Shown in pieces: positions 42,698 to 50,463 of a stretch of 64,000 nucleotides of DNA (position 1 is the stretch's first letter; each line of letters starts with the position of its first letter). The position numbers and the translations under genes were made by a program. This stretch comes from Burkholderiales bacterium Ga0077543. Its GTDB lineage: Bacteria > Pseudomonadota > Gammaproteobacteria > Burkholderiales > Burkholderiaceae_C. The notes beneath the pieces were generated by a model, which made no database searches, was not told the DNA's origin, and worked only from the letters and a program-made list of their open reading frames with translations. The stretch covers positions 56,196-120,195 of the forward strand of contig LNET01000072.1 of the NCBI GenBank assembly GCA_001464055.1, written 5' to 3'.

Positions 42698-43615
42698 TCA
42701 GCTCCCGGTCTCGGGGTTGCTGATGCCCGCCGCGACGTGCCCCGCCGGCACGTGCGGCGCGGCGTTCTCGATGTGGCCGGTCTGGTCGTCGAAGAAGAAG
42801 TCGGGTTCGAACTCGCGCAGGAAGCTGCCCTTGGGCAGGCCGCCCAGGAACATGGCCTCGTCGACCTCGATCTGCCAGTCCATCAAGGTGCGGATGGCGC
42901 GTTCATGGGCCGGCGCGCTGCGCGCAGTCACCAGCGCAGTGCGGATGCGCATGCCGCCGGCGGGTGCCTGCTGCAGCCGGTGCAGGGCTTCCAGCAGCGG
43001 CTTGAACGGGCCAGGGGCCAGCGGCGTGGCGGCACGGCTGCGTTCGTGGTCCTGGAAGGCGGCCAGGCCTTTGGCCTGGAACACCCGTTCGGCTTCGTCG
43101 GAGAACAGCACGGCGTCGCCGTCGAAAGCGATGCGCACCTCGGTCGGGTGGGCGGCCGAAGCCCGGGCGCTTTCAGGGTAGACGCGCGCCGCCGGCACGC
43201 CAGCGGCCAGGGCCGAGCGCACGTCGGCCTCGTTCGTCGACAGGAACAGGTTCGCCGCCAGCGGCCGCAGGTAGCGCCAGGGCGATTCGCCCCGCGTGAA
43301 CACGCCGCGCTGCACCGGCAACCCGAAGTGCTGGGCCGAGCGGAACACGCGCAGACCCGACACCGGGTCGTTGCGCGACAGGATGACCACTTCCACCCGC
43401 GGCGGTCCCGCCTCGGCCGGGGGATTGAAGGCCAGCAGCTTGTTGACGAGCGAAAACGCCACACCCGGAAGGGCGGGTTGCTCAACACGTTGCAGCTGCA
43501 ACTGCATGTAGGCGCGGTCGTCGCCTTCCTCGAAGACGCGGTTCTCTTCCTCGAAGTCGAACAGCGCCCTCGAAGAAATGGCCACGACGAGCTGGCCGTT
43601 CAGGGTGGCGGGCAT
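42698..43615 (-). CDS. Cytosolic 5'-nucleotidase family protein
   Basis: 305-residue protein matching the 5'-nucleotidase family related to eukaryotic cN-I (PF06189). Typical stretches are LVVAISSRALFDFEEENRVFEE near the start, VVILSRNDPVSGLRVF, RGVFTRGESPWRYL, LFLSTNEADVR, the HAD-like VRIAFDGDAVLFSDEAERVF, and FLGGLPKGSFL with DFFFDDQ at the C-terminus. It probably dephosphorylates nucleoside monophosphates. ATG at 43615; a longer open frame to 44026 is antisense overlap. Its stop nearly abuts that of the convergent M16 gene. Confidence 0.88.
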   Translation of the reverse strand: MPATLNGQLVVAISSRALFDFEEENRVFEEGDDRAYMQLQLQRVEQPALPGVAFSLVNKLLAFNPPAEAGPPRVEVVILSRNDPVSGLRVFRSAQHFGLPVQRGVFTRGESPWRYLRPLAANLFLSTNEADVRSALAAGVPAARVYPESARASAAHPTEVRIAFDGDAVLFSDEAERVFQAKGLAAFQDHERSRAATPLAPGPFKPLLEALHRLQQAPAGGMRIRTALVTARSAPAHERAIRTLMDWQIEVDEAMFLGGLPKGSFLREFEPDFFFDDQTGHIENAAPHVPAGHVAAGISNPETGS

Positions 43616-43735
43616 AGGCAGGGGATGGTACGTCCTGACATGACGTCGCAACATCGAAAGCGCACACTCAGGTGCAAGCGTGGTTCCAGAGTCCCCCAGC
43701 CCAACGACCGCCCCACGCGACAGGGAGCCCCAGCG

Positions 43736-43984
43736 ATGAAGACAGCCACCCTCGACGTCCCCTTCGACACCCGCTTCGACAGCCGTTTCGGCCCCGAACT
43801 GCTGCAGGGCGTCGGCCTGCATCGCGCCCCTGCGGCTTCGGCTGGCATCGCCGAATCCCAGCCGGTGTTCTGGCGCAGCGAGGCCTTCGCCGAAGACCTG
43901 TCTGAACCTGGCCCCAGCGAACCGGCGGTCGTGGCGCGTGCACCACTGCTGCGTCGGGCGCTGGCGGCCGTGCTGCGCCGCTGA
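43736..43984 (+). CDS. Hypothetical protein, 82 aa
   Basis: Small protein starting MKTATLDVPFDTRFDSRFG, with GGGAG about 10 bases upstream of the ATG. No domain, signal peptide or membrane segment is recognised; the C-terminus is an arginine/alanine-rich helix (LLRRALAAVLRR). It is divergent from the 5'-nucleotidase gene and lies about 90 bases ahead of an ABC ATPase. It may be a true small gene or chance coding; codon use looks normal for the window. Confidence 0.45.
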   Translation: MKTATLDVPFDTRFDSRFGPELLQGVGLHRAPAASAGIAESQPVFWRSEAFAEDLSEPGPSEPAVVARAPLLRRALAAVLRR

Positions 43985-44075
43985 ACACGGGCCTACCACC
44001 TGCCGGGAACTGGCGGCGCGGCACAATCCGCCGCTTTCCGGCTCTGCGGGCGCCCTGAGCGCCGGACCCCACCCC

Positions 44076-44762
44076 GTGCTCGAGATCCAGGACCTGCGCT
44101 ACCGCTGGCGCGGCGCCAGCGCCGACGCCCTGGTCATCCCCAGGCTGAGCCTGGCCGCCGGCCGCACCCTGTTCCTGCACGGCCCCAGCGGCTGCGGGAA
44201 GAGCACCCTGCTGGGCCTTCTGGCCGGCGTGCTGGTGGCCGGGGCAGGCCGCGTCAGCCTGCTCGGGCAGGACTGGGGCGCGCTTTCGGGGGCGCGCCGC
44301 GATGCCCGCCGCGCCGACCACGTGGGCGTGGTCTTCCAGCAGTTCAACCTGCTGCCTTACCTGAGCGTGCTGGACAACGTGCTGTTGCCCTGTCGCTTCT
44401 CGGCCAGCCGCGCCGGCCGCTGTGCCGGCTCGCCGGCGGCGGCAGCCCGGCGCTTGCTGCAGCGCGTGGCTCTGCCCGAAGGCGCCTGGGGCCGGCCGGC
44501 GGCCATGCTGTCGGTGGGCCAGCAGCAGCGCGTGGCCGCAGCGCGCGCGCTGATCGGCCAGCCCGAACTCGTCATCGCCGACGAGCCGACCTCGGCGCTG
44601 GACGCGGCGCTGCGCGACGACTTCATGGCCTTGCTGCTGGGCGAATGCCAAGACAGCGGCGCCACCCTGGTCTTCGTCAGCCACGACGAACGCCTGGCGG
44701 CCCGGTTCGACGAGCGCCTGTCACTGCCCGACCTGAACCAGGCCGCCAGGGTGCCCGCATGA
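44076..44762 (+). CDS. ABC transporter ATP-binding protein (MacB/LolD-like)
   Basis: 228-residue ATPase that pairs with the FtsX/MacB-like permease next door. Walker A is [27 protein letters not shown] is the Q-loop typical of the MacB/LolD group. The signature is the variant LSVGQQQRVAAARAL, and Walker B is LVIADEPTSALDA. The GTG at 44076 (VLEIQDLRYRW) is chosen because the family start aligns there; the frame is open to 43938. Its stop overlaps the permease ATG by 4 bp. Confidence 0.88.
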   Translation: MLEIQDLRYRWRGASADALVIPRLSLAAGRTLFLHGPSGCGKSTLLGLLAGVLVAGAGRVSLLGQDWGALSGARRDARRADHVGVVFQQFNLLPYLSVLDNVLLPCRFSASRAGRCAGSPAAAARRLLQRVALPEGAWGRPAAMLSVGQQQRVAAARALIGQPELVIADEPTSALDAALRDDFMALLLGECQDSGATLVFVSHDERLAARFDERLSLPDLNQAARVPA

Positions 44763-46051
44763 ACGCGCTGCTGTTCGTGGCCGCGCGCAGCGCCTGGAAC
44801 CGGCGCGGCACGCTGGCCCTGGTGGTGCTGTCGATCGCACTCGCCACGGCGCTGCTGCTCAGCCTGGAACGCCTGCGCACCGACATCCGCAGCAGCTTCG
44901 CGCTGGCCGTCAGCGGCACCGACCTGGTGGTGGGCGCGCGCACCGGCCCGATCCAGCTGATGCTCTACGCCGTGTTCCGCGTGGGCGGAGCCACCAACAA
45001 CATCGGCATGGACAGCGTGCGGGCCGTCGCTGCCCACCGGGCCGTGGCCTGGACGGTGCCCATCAGCCTGGGCGACTCGCACCGCGGCTACCCGGTGCTG
45101 GGCACCACCACCGAGTACTTCACGCGCTTCGCCTACGGCGACAGACAGCCGCTGGTGCTGGCCCAGGGCCAGGCCTTCGACGGCACGCTGGACGGCCTGT
45201 ACCAGGCCGTGATCGGCGCCGAGGTGGCGCAGGCGCTGGGCTATTCGCTGGGCCAGAAGATCGTGCTGGCGCATGGCCTGGCCGGGCTGGACGGCGCGCT
45301 GGCCGCCCAGCACGACGACAAGCCCTTCACCGTGGTGGGCATCCTGGCGCGCACCGGCACGCCAGTGGACCGCACGGTGCATGTCAGCCTGCAGGCCATC
45401 GAGGCCATCCACCTGGACTGGGTCGGCGGCGCGCCGCTGCCCAAGTCCGCCGGCTTCTCCATCGGCCCCGAAGAAGCGCGCAAGTTCGACCTGGAACCCA
45501 AGCAGGTGACGGCGGTGCTGGTGGGGCTGAAAAGCCGGGCGGCGGTGTTCAACGTGCAGCGTTTCGTGGCCGGATACGAGGAAGAAGCCCTGCTGGCGGT
45601 ACTGCCGGGGGTGGCGCTGGACGAACTGTGGGCGGTGGTCGGCCTGGGCGAAAAGGCGCTGCAGGCGATGAGCGCGCTGGTGGCCGCGGTCAGCCTGGCC
45701 AGCCTGGTGGCGGTGGTCCTGGCCGGGCTGAACGAACGTCGGCGCGAACTGGCCGTTCTGCGCGCCGTGGGCGCCGGCCCGCGTCATGTGCTGGCGCTGC
45801 TGGCGGCCGAAGGCGTGCTGGTCACCGGGCTGGGCGCACTGCTGGGCGCGGCCGCGGCAGCGCTGGCCGTCTGGGGCGCCGGGCCCTGGGTGCAGCAGCA
45901 GTTCGGCATCAGCCTGATGGCCGGCGCGCCCACACTCGTGCAATGGGGCCTGTTCGCTGCGGTCCTGGGCGCGGGTATGCTCGCCAGCTTGGTGCCGGGC
46001 TGGCGGGCATATCGCCTTTCGCTGGCCGACGGCCTGTCGCCAAGAACCTGA
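44759..46051 (+). CDS. ABC transporter permease (MacB/FtsX-like)
   Basis: 430-residue inner-membrane protein. One N-terminal helix (about residues 18-36) is followed by a large periplasmic MacB-type domain and three C-terminal helices (about 300-420), with ELAVLRAVGAGPRHVLALLAAEGV as the FtsX-family signature loop. This is the mechanotransmission/export layout rather than an importer. The ATG overlaps the ATPase stop (ATGA) and the gene is followed 2 bases later by a DUF3299 protein, so three components are cotranscribed. Confidence 0.9.
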   Translation: MNALLFVAARSAWNRRGTLALVVLSIALATALLLSLERLRTDIRSSFALAVSGTDLVVGARTGPIQLMLYAVFRVGGATNNIGMDSVRAVAAHRAVAWTVPISLGDSHRGYPVLGTTTEYFTRFAYGDRQPLVLAQGQAFDGTLDGLYQAVIGAEVAQALGYSLGQKIVLAHGLAGLDGALAAQHDDKPFTVVGILARTGTPVDRTVHVSLQAIEAIHLDWVGGAPLPKSAGFSIGPEEARKFDLEPKQVTAVLVGLKSRAAVFNVQRFVAGYEEEALLAVLPGVALDELWAVVGLGEKALQAMSALVAAVSLASLVAVVLAGLNERRRELAVLRAVGAGPRHVLALLAAEGVLVTGLGALLGAAAAALAVWGAGPWVQQQFGISLMAGAPTLVQWGLFAAVLGAGMLASLVPGWRAYRLSLADGLSPRT

Positions 46052-46053
46052 AC

Positions 46054-46692
46054 ATGCTGATCAAGACGAGCTTCGTGCTGGCCGTTGCGCTTTGCGCTGC
46101 GGCCCCCGCCGTCCTGGCCCAGGCCACGGGCGTGCCGCTCATGAACCCGGCGCTGGGCGCCGCGAGCGCGCCTGCGCCTGCGACCGTTCCCGCAAAAAGG
46201 GCTGCGCCGCCGCCTGCCCCGGTGGTCAACGGCTTTCCCACCATCAACTGGGACGCCCTGGTGCCGGAGGACTGGGACCCGTTCAAGGACTTCAAGGGCA
46301 CGAACCTGGCGGCGCTGAGCGACGCCGACCCGCGCGCGCAGCAGATGCTCAAGCAGATGCGCGAGATCTGGGACAACGCACCCATCAACGCCAAGCTGGT
46401 GGGCCAGAAGGTGCGCATTCCCGGTTTCGTGGTGCCGCTGGAAGACAGCAAGGACGGCCTGAAGGAATTCCTGCTCGTGCCCTATTTCGGCGCCTGCATC
46501 CACAGCCCGCCGCCGCCGGCCAACCAGATCATCCACATCCTGCCGAAGACCCCGGCCAAGGAATTGCGTTCGATGGACGCCGTCTGGATTCACGGCATCC
46601 TGACTGCCGACCGCACCGATTCCTACATGGGCGCAGCCGGCTACCGCATCGAGGCCCAGGAAGTGCTGCCGTACAAGGAGACCCGGCGCTGA
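46054..46692 (+). CDS. DUF3299 domain-containing exported protein
   Basis: 212-residue protein with a Sec signal (MLIKTSFVLAVALCAAAPAVLA), a Pro/Ala linker and a C-terminal DUF3299 domain (about 85-205). Recognisable parts are VRIPGFVVPLEDSKDG, FLLVPYFGACIHSPPPPANQIIH and AVWIHGIL. The CIHSPPPP segment with Cys/His could bind a metal. DUF3299 proteins often accompany an ABC ATPase/FtsX-like permease pair, and I recall such clusters being linked to zinc in Vibrio. That link is from memory, not shown here. Confidence 0.85.
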   Translation: MLIKTSFVLAVALCAAAPAVLAQATGVPLMNPALGAASAPAPATVPAKRAAPPPAPVVNGFPTINWDALVPEDWDPFKDFKGTNLAALSDADPRAQQMLKQMREIWDNAPINAKLVGQKVRIPGFVVPLEDSKDGLKEFLLVPYFGACIHSPPPPANQIIHILPKTPAKELRSMDAVWIHGILTADRTDSYMGAAGYRIEAQEVLPYKETRR

Positions 46693-47210
46693 GGCCTGCC
46701 GGCTGTTTCGGCTGGCGGACACCAGCCCCATGGCCCCGGGCCCCAGCAGCACGGTGAACACCGGAAACAGCGCAATCGGCAGCAGCGCGGTCGCCTGCAA
46801 CGCCGTGGCCTCGGTCATCCACCACGGCGCCATCAGCCTGCCCATGGCCGCCGCCAAGCGGGCGCCGTGCGAGACCTGGGCACCACCCAACCCGGCGTAG
46901 ACCAGCGGGGCCGCAGCCATGCCCAGCAGCTGACGCTGCCAGGGCCTGTGGGGCGTCTTGGCCGGGCTGCCGCCAGGCGGCGCCGTCGCTGCATCTCGGT
47001 CGGGGTTCGGCGACATGGCCCTGGCCTGGCACGGTGCCGTGTGCTTCACGACTGCTTGCCGATGGTTGCAATTCCCTCACCACCGGGCAACGCCTGTTCC
47101 TAGACTTCGCCCGCCGATAGGCCCCACATCGCAACCGTTAGGCCGGTCTGGCCCGGCGGGCCGCTGCGGGTGCGGCCATCGGCTTCCATCCATCTTCACG
47201 AGGAGTCATC
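46693..47210. other. 518-bp gap holding a gene remnant
   Basis: Between the DUF3299 gene and the S1 protease. The only supported content is the minus-strand DASS-carrier remnant listed next and the leader of the protease gene, which ends in AGGAG at 47201-47205. Confidence 0.6.
46747..47016 (-). pseudogene. Truncated remnant of a DASS/SLC13-family sodium:carboxylate carrier
   Basis: Starting at an ATG at 47016, about 90 residues read as the N-terminus of a divalent anion:sodium symporter. After a polar start (RPWQRQLLG) comes a first hydrophobic stretch and then WWMTEATALQATALLPIALF, the conserved helix with the family WW-TEA..-ATALLP motif. The similarity stops near 46747; what follows (VLLGPGAMGLVSASRNS) runs on without the rest of the carrier (normally over 450 residues) and into the antisense of the DUF3299 gene. 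It is therefore a 5' fragment left after deletion. Confidence 0.65.
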
Positions 47211-48539
47211 TTGAAACACAAGCATGCGATGAATCGACTGGCCGTGGGCGTCTGGCTGCTGGCAGCCACCGCTTCCGTCTGGGCCCAGGCCGAAGCGAAG
47301 GACGCGGTGCTGCAGCGCAGTGCCCAGGAAGAAGCCGCCAGCCTGCAGCTGGCCGCGGCGCACGACAGGGCCATGGTCGCGGCCAGGGCGCTGGTGGGCG
47401 AGGAGGCAGACAGCCTGAACCCCGATGAACTGGAAGCCAGCATCGCCGACCGCCTGCCCGGCTTCGCCGGCTGGCTGCACCTGGACGACGGCCGCAGCGT
47501 GGTGCGCATGGTGTTGCCGGCCGGTGCCGCAGCGCAGCGCAGTGCCCAGGACCTGGCCGCACGCCTGGGCCTGGAACGGGCGCCCGAAGTCCGCGCCGCG
47601 CTGTTCGACTCGCGCCAGCTGCTGAACTTCAAGCAGGCTGCCTTCAAGCTGGCCTCGGCCGAGGGCGTGATCGCCACCCACATCGACCGCGACGCCAACC
47701 GCGTGGAGGTGAGCTACAACGAGACGCTGTCGGCCGAACAGGTGGAGCTGCTGTCGCGCCGGCTGGTCGACGCCGGCATTCCGCTGGCGGCGCTGGTGCT
47801 GCGCCCGGCCGAACTGCCGCAGCGCCGTGCCACCACCGGCGTGTCGGTGCGTGCGCAGCCCACGCCGCTGGCGGCGGGCGCGCAGTTCAACTACACCACC
47901 GGCAGCGGCAGCTTCGTCTGCTCGGTGGGCGTGCCGGCCACGCGGGCCGGCGTGCGCGGCTTCGTCACGGCCTCGCACTGCAGCCAGCGGGTCTACAGCG
48001 TCACCGCCAACACGACGATGCGGGCGCCGAACGGCACCTATGTCGGCAACGAGAGCGTCGACCCGGCCGGCTTCAGCTGCCCGCTGCCCGACACCTTGGG
48101 CTGCCGCCGCGCCGACGCTTTGTTCGTGTCGGGCGCGGCGGCCAGCGTGGTCGACTTCGGGCGCGTGCTGGTCACCAACAGCAACAGCCTGATCGTGGCC
48201 GGCACGATCCCCGTGCGCGGCACGCTGAGCTTTCCTACCGTGGGCCAGACCGTCTACAAGACCGGCCGCACCACTGGCACACGCTCTGGCCGGGTGGCGC
48301 GGGTCTGCGTCGACGCCTTGGTGGGCGACGGGGCCGGCAACACCTACGGCGCGCTGTGCTCGGTGGAAATCAACAGCAGCTCCTTCAGTGCCGGCGGCGA
48401 CAGCGGCTCGTCGATCTGGGTCTACGACGGCGTGGGCGCGGTCGTCACCGGCATCCTTTCCTACGGCAGCAGCACGAGCACAGGCTTCTCGCCATGGGGC
48501 GGGGTGACGCGGGAACTGGGCGCGCTCACGATCCGGTGA
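47211..48539 (+). CDS. Secreted trypsin-like (S1) serine protease with propeptide
   Basis: 442 residues. The start is TTG at 47211, with AGGAG 5 bases upstream; an ATG 6 codons later (47229) is the alternative. A signal peptide ends near VWAQA. A propeptide (about 30-220) resembles the streptogrisin/alpha-lytic type, and the protease domain spans about 230-440. The triad is visible: His in FVTASHC, Asp in CRRADALFV and Ser in GGDSGSSIW. Several cysteines (SFVCSV, TASHCS, SCPLPDTLGC, ARVCVDAL, ALCSVE) suggest disulfides. The product is extracellular. Confidence 0.9.
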   Translation: MKHKHAMNRLAVGVWLLAATASVWAQAEAKDAVLQRSAQEEAASLQLAAAHDRAMVAARALVGEEADSLNPDELEASIADRLPGFAGWLHLDDGRSVVRMVLPAGAAAQRSAQDLAARLGLERAPEVRAALFDSRQLLNFKQAAFKLASAEGVIATHIDRDANRVEVSYNETLSAEQVELLSRRLVDAGIPLAALVLRPAELPQRRATTGVSVRAQPTPLAAGAQFNYTTGSGSFVCSVGVPATRAGVRGFVTASHCSQRVYSVTANTTMRAPNGTYVGNESVDPAGFSCPLPDTLGCRRADALFVSGAAASVVDFGRVLVTNSNSLIVAGTIPVRGTLSFPTVGQTVYKTGRTTGTRSGRVARVCVDALVGDGAGNTYGALCSVEINSSSFSAGGDSGSSIWVYDGVGAVVTGILSYGSSTSTGFSPWGGVTRELGALTIR

Positions 48540-48545
48540 CCGGCG

Positions 48546-48588
48546 GCGCCGCGCTCTTTCCGTATCTCTCGGATCAAGAGTGCGGCGC
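48546..48588 (+). terminator. Long hairpin after the S1 protease gene (possible terminator)
   Basis: A 13-bp stem (48546-48558 with 48576-48588, one G:U wobble) continues, after a 2-base bulge, into a 4-bp inner stem (TCCG/CGGA) closed by a 7-base loop. It begins 7 bases past the protease stop and precedes the AI-2E gene by 84 bases. It is not followed by a T run, so classical intrinsic termination is unproven. Confidence 0.45.
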
Positions 48589-48672
48589 TGGCGCGCGAGG
48601 GCGAGTGTCTGCTGCTGGGCGGACTGTGGAGAACTCCTCGCGGCCCCCCGTCCGTCCGATAGAGTTCGTCGC

Positions 48673-49839
48673 ATGTTGCCCGAACCCCTGCCCAGCCGCC
48701 GCGCCGACCTGGCGCGCACCACCTTCGCCGTCCTCTTCATGGGGCTGCTGATCGGCGGCTCGCTGTGGATCCTGCGGCCGTTCCTGGGCCCCACGATCTG
48801 GGCGACGATGGTGGTGGTGGCCACCTGGCCGCTGATGCTGCGGGTGCAGGCCTGGGCCGGTGGCCGGCGCTGGGTGGCGGTGCTGGTGATGTCCCTGGCC
48901 CTGCTGCTGCTGTTCGTGGTGCCGCTGGTGCTGGCCATCGGCACCATCTTCATCAACGTCGATGTCATCGGCGACTGGATCGGCGCCGTGGCCGCCTGGC
49001 GCCCTGCCGAAGACCCGCCGCAGTGGGCGCGCAGCCTGCCTTTCGTCGGTGCCTTGCTCGACACCTTGTGGGACCAGGCAGCAGCCATGGGCCTGCGTGA
49101 CCTGCTGCCCAAGATCACGCCTTACGCCGGCGACCTCAGCCGTTGGGTGTTGGCCGAAGTGGGCAGCATCGGCTACCTGGTGGTGCAGTTCCTGGTGACG
49201 GTGTGCGTGGCCGCCGTGATGTACGCGGTGGGCGAAGACTTCGCCGGTTTCACGCGCCGCTTCGCCCACCGCCTGGCGGGTGCGCAGGGCGTGGACGCCC
49301 TGGTGCTGGCGGGCGACGCGATCCGCGGCGTCGCCCTGGGCGTGGGCGTGACGGCGCTGGCGCAGTCGGCCCTGGGCTGGGTCGGCCTGGCCATGGCCGG
49401 CGTGCCTTTCGCAGGCTTGTTGACGGCGCTGATGTTCATGCTGTGCATCGCCCAGGTGGGCCCGATCCCGGTGCTGCTGCCGGCTGCGGCCTGGGTGCTC
49501 TGGGGCGATGGCAGCGTGGGCTGGGGCATCTTCCTGTTCGTCTGGGCGATGTTCGTCGGCACGGTCGACAACTTCATCCGGCCGGTGCTCATCCGCATGG
49601 GGGCCGACCTGTCGCTGCTGCTGATCTTCGCCGGCGTCATCGGCGGCCTGGTGGCCTTCGGGCTGGTGGGTTTGTTCGTCGGCCCGGTGGTGCTGGCGGT
49701 GGCGCTGCGCCTGCTGGAGGCCTGGATGGACGAGGACCCGCCGCCCCCGCCGCCACCGCACCCTGGTCCTGGCCCTGCTCCTGCTCCTGGCCCTGCCGAA
49801 CCCTCCTCCGCCGGCGTGGCTTCGCCACCGGCCGGCTGA
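48673..49839 (+). CDS. AI-2E family transporter (YdiK-like membrane protein)
   Basis: 388-residue inner-membrane protein with about eight helices. Family features are LWILRPFLGPTIWATMVVVATWPL near the N-terminus, VGVTALAQSALGWVGLAMAGVPFAGLLTALMFML, and DNFIRPVLIRMGADLSLLLIFAGVIGGL. Members include exporters proposed for AI-2 and other small molecules, and Na+/H+ antiporters; specificity here is unknown. The C-terminal 45 residues are a Pro/Gly/Ala-rich tail, unusual for the family, with poly-Pro after DEDP. It converges on the HAD gene at 49846. Confidence 0.9.
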   Translation: MLPEPLPSRRADLARTTFAVLFMGLLIGGSLWILRPFLGPTIWATMVVVATWPLMLRVQAWAGGRRWVAVLVMSLALLLLFVVPLVLAIGTIFINVDVIGDWIGAVAAWRPAEDPPQWARSLPFVGALLDTLWDQAAAMGLRDLLPKITPYAGDLSRWVLAEVGSIGYLVVQFLVTVCVAAVMYAVGEDFAGFTRRFAHRLAGAQGVDALVLAGDAIRGVALGVGVTALAQSALGWVGLAMAGVPFAGLLTALMFMLCIAQVGPIPVLLPAAAWVLWGDGSVGWGIFLFVWAMFVGTVDNFIRPVLIRMGADLSLLLIFAGVIGGLVAFGLVGLFVGPVVLAVALRLLEAWMDEDPPPPPPPHPGPGPAPAPGPAEPSSAGVASPPAG

Positions 49840-49845
49840 TGCCGG

Positions 49846-50463
49846 CTACAGCCAGCCGTTGGCGCGCAATTCGGCCTCGGCCTGCGCCGCACTGCTGAAG
49901 TGCAGCGCGTGCCAGCCCAGCGCACGCGCGGCCTGCACGTTCGGCAGGTGGTCGTCCAGGAACACCAGCTGTTCCGGCGGCTGGCCGAAGCGTGCCGCGG
50001 CGAACTCGAAGATGTCGGCCTCGGGCTTGATCATGCGTTCGCGGCCCGAGAACACGCCGCTGGCGAACCAGCCGACGAAGTCGTAGCTGTCTTCCAGGTG
50101 CCGGGCATAGGGCACCGGCATGTTCGACAGGAAGTGCAGCCCGCGCCCGTCGGCGCGCAGCCGGCGCAGCAGGTCCACGGTCTCGGGGATGGGCAGCAGT
50201 TCGCGCGGCACGCCGTCCACCACGCGCTGCACGTCGGCAGCGGCCAGGCCGGTGCGGCGGGCGATGCGCGCCACCAGTTCGGGCACGTCCACGGTGCCGC
50301 GGTCGAACTCGGCCCAGTCGCCGGTGTAGCTCTGGAAGAAATCGGCGGCCAGGGCCTGGGCGCTGGCCAGGTCGGGGGCCACCTGCGGCAGTTCGCGCTG
50401 CAGCAGCCGTGGCGGCTGCCACTGAAAGAGCACGCCGCCGAAGTCGAAGACCAGGTGCTTCAC
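49846..50463 (-). CDS. HAD-superfamily hydrolase (haloacid dehalogenase/YihX-like)
   Basis: 205-residue cytosolic phosphatase-type protein. The HAD motif I is VFDFGGVLF, with Asp as nucleophile and glycine replacing the second Asp, as in YihX-like and dehalogenase-like members. LHFLSNMP is motif II, MIKPEADIFEFAAARFG holds the conserved lysine, and FLDDHLPNVQAARALGW is motif IV. It overlaps the pgi stop by 4 bp and is the third gene of the tal-pgi-HAD operon. YihX acts on alpha-glucose-1-phosphate, so a sugar phosphate is a reasonable guess. Confidence 0.88.
   Translation of the reverse strand: MKHLVFDFGGVLFQWQPPRLLQRELPQVAPDLASAQALAADFFQSYTGDWAEFDRGTVDVPELVARIARRTGLAAADVQRVVDGVPRELLPIPETVDLLRRLRADGRGLHFLSNMPVPYARHLEDSYDFVGWFASGVFSGRERMIKPEADIFEFAAARFGQPPEQLVFLDDHLPNVQAARALGWHALHFSSAAQAEAELRANGWL

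Noticed and set aside
43630..43646. Inverted repeat ACGTC-N7-GACGT ahead of the 5'-nucleotidase
   Set aside because: Short, with an unusual spacer, and a 5-bp repeat of this kind is expected by chance in a 64-kb GC-rich window.
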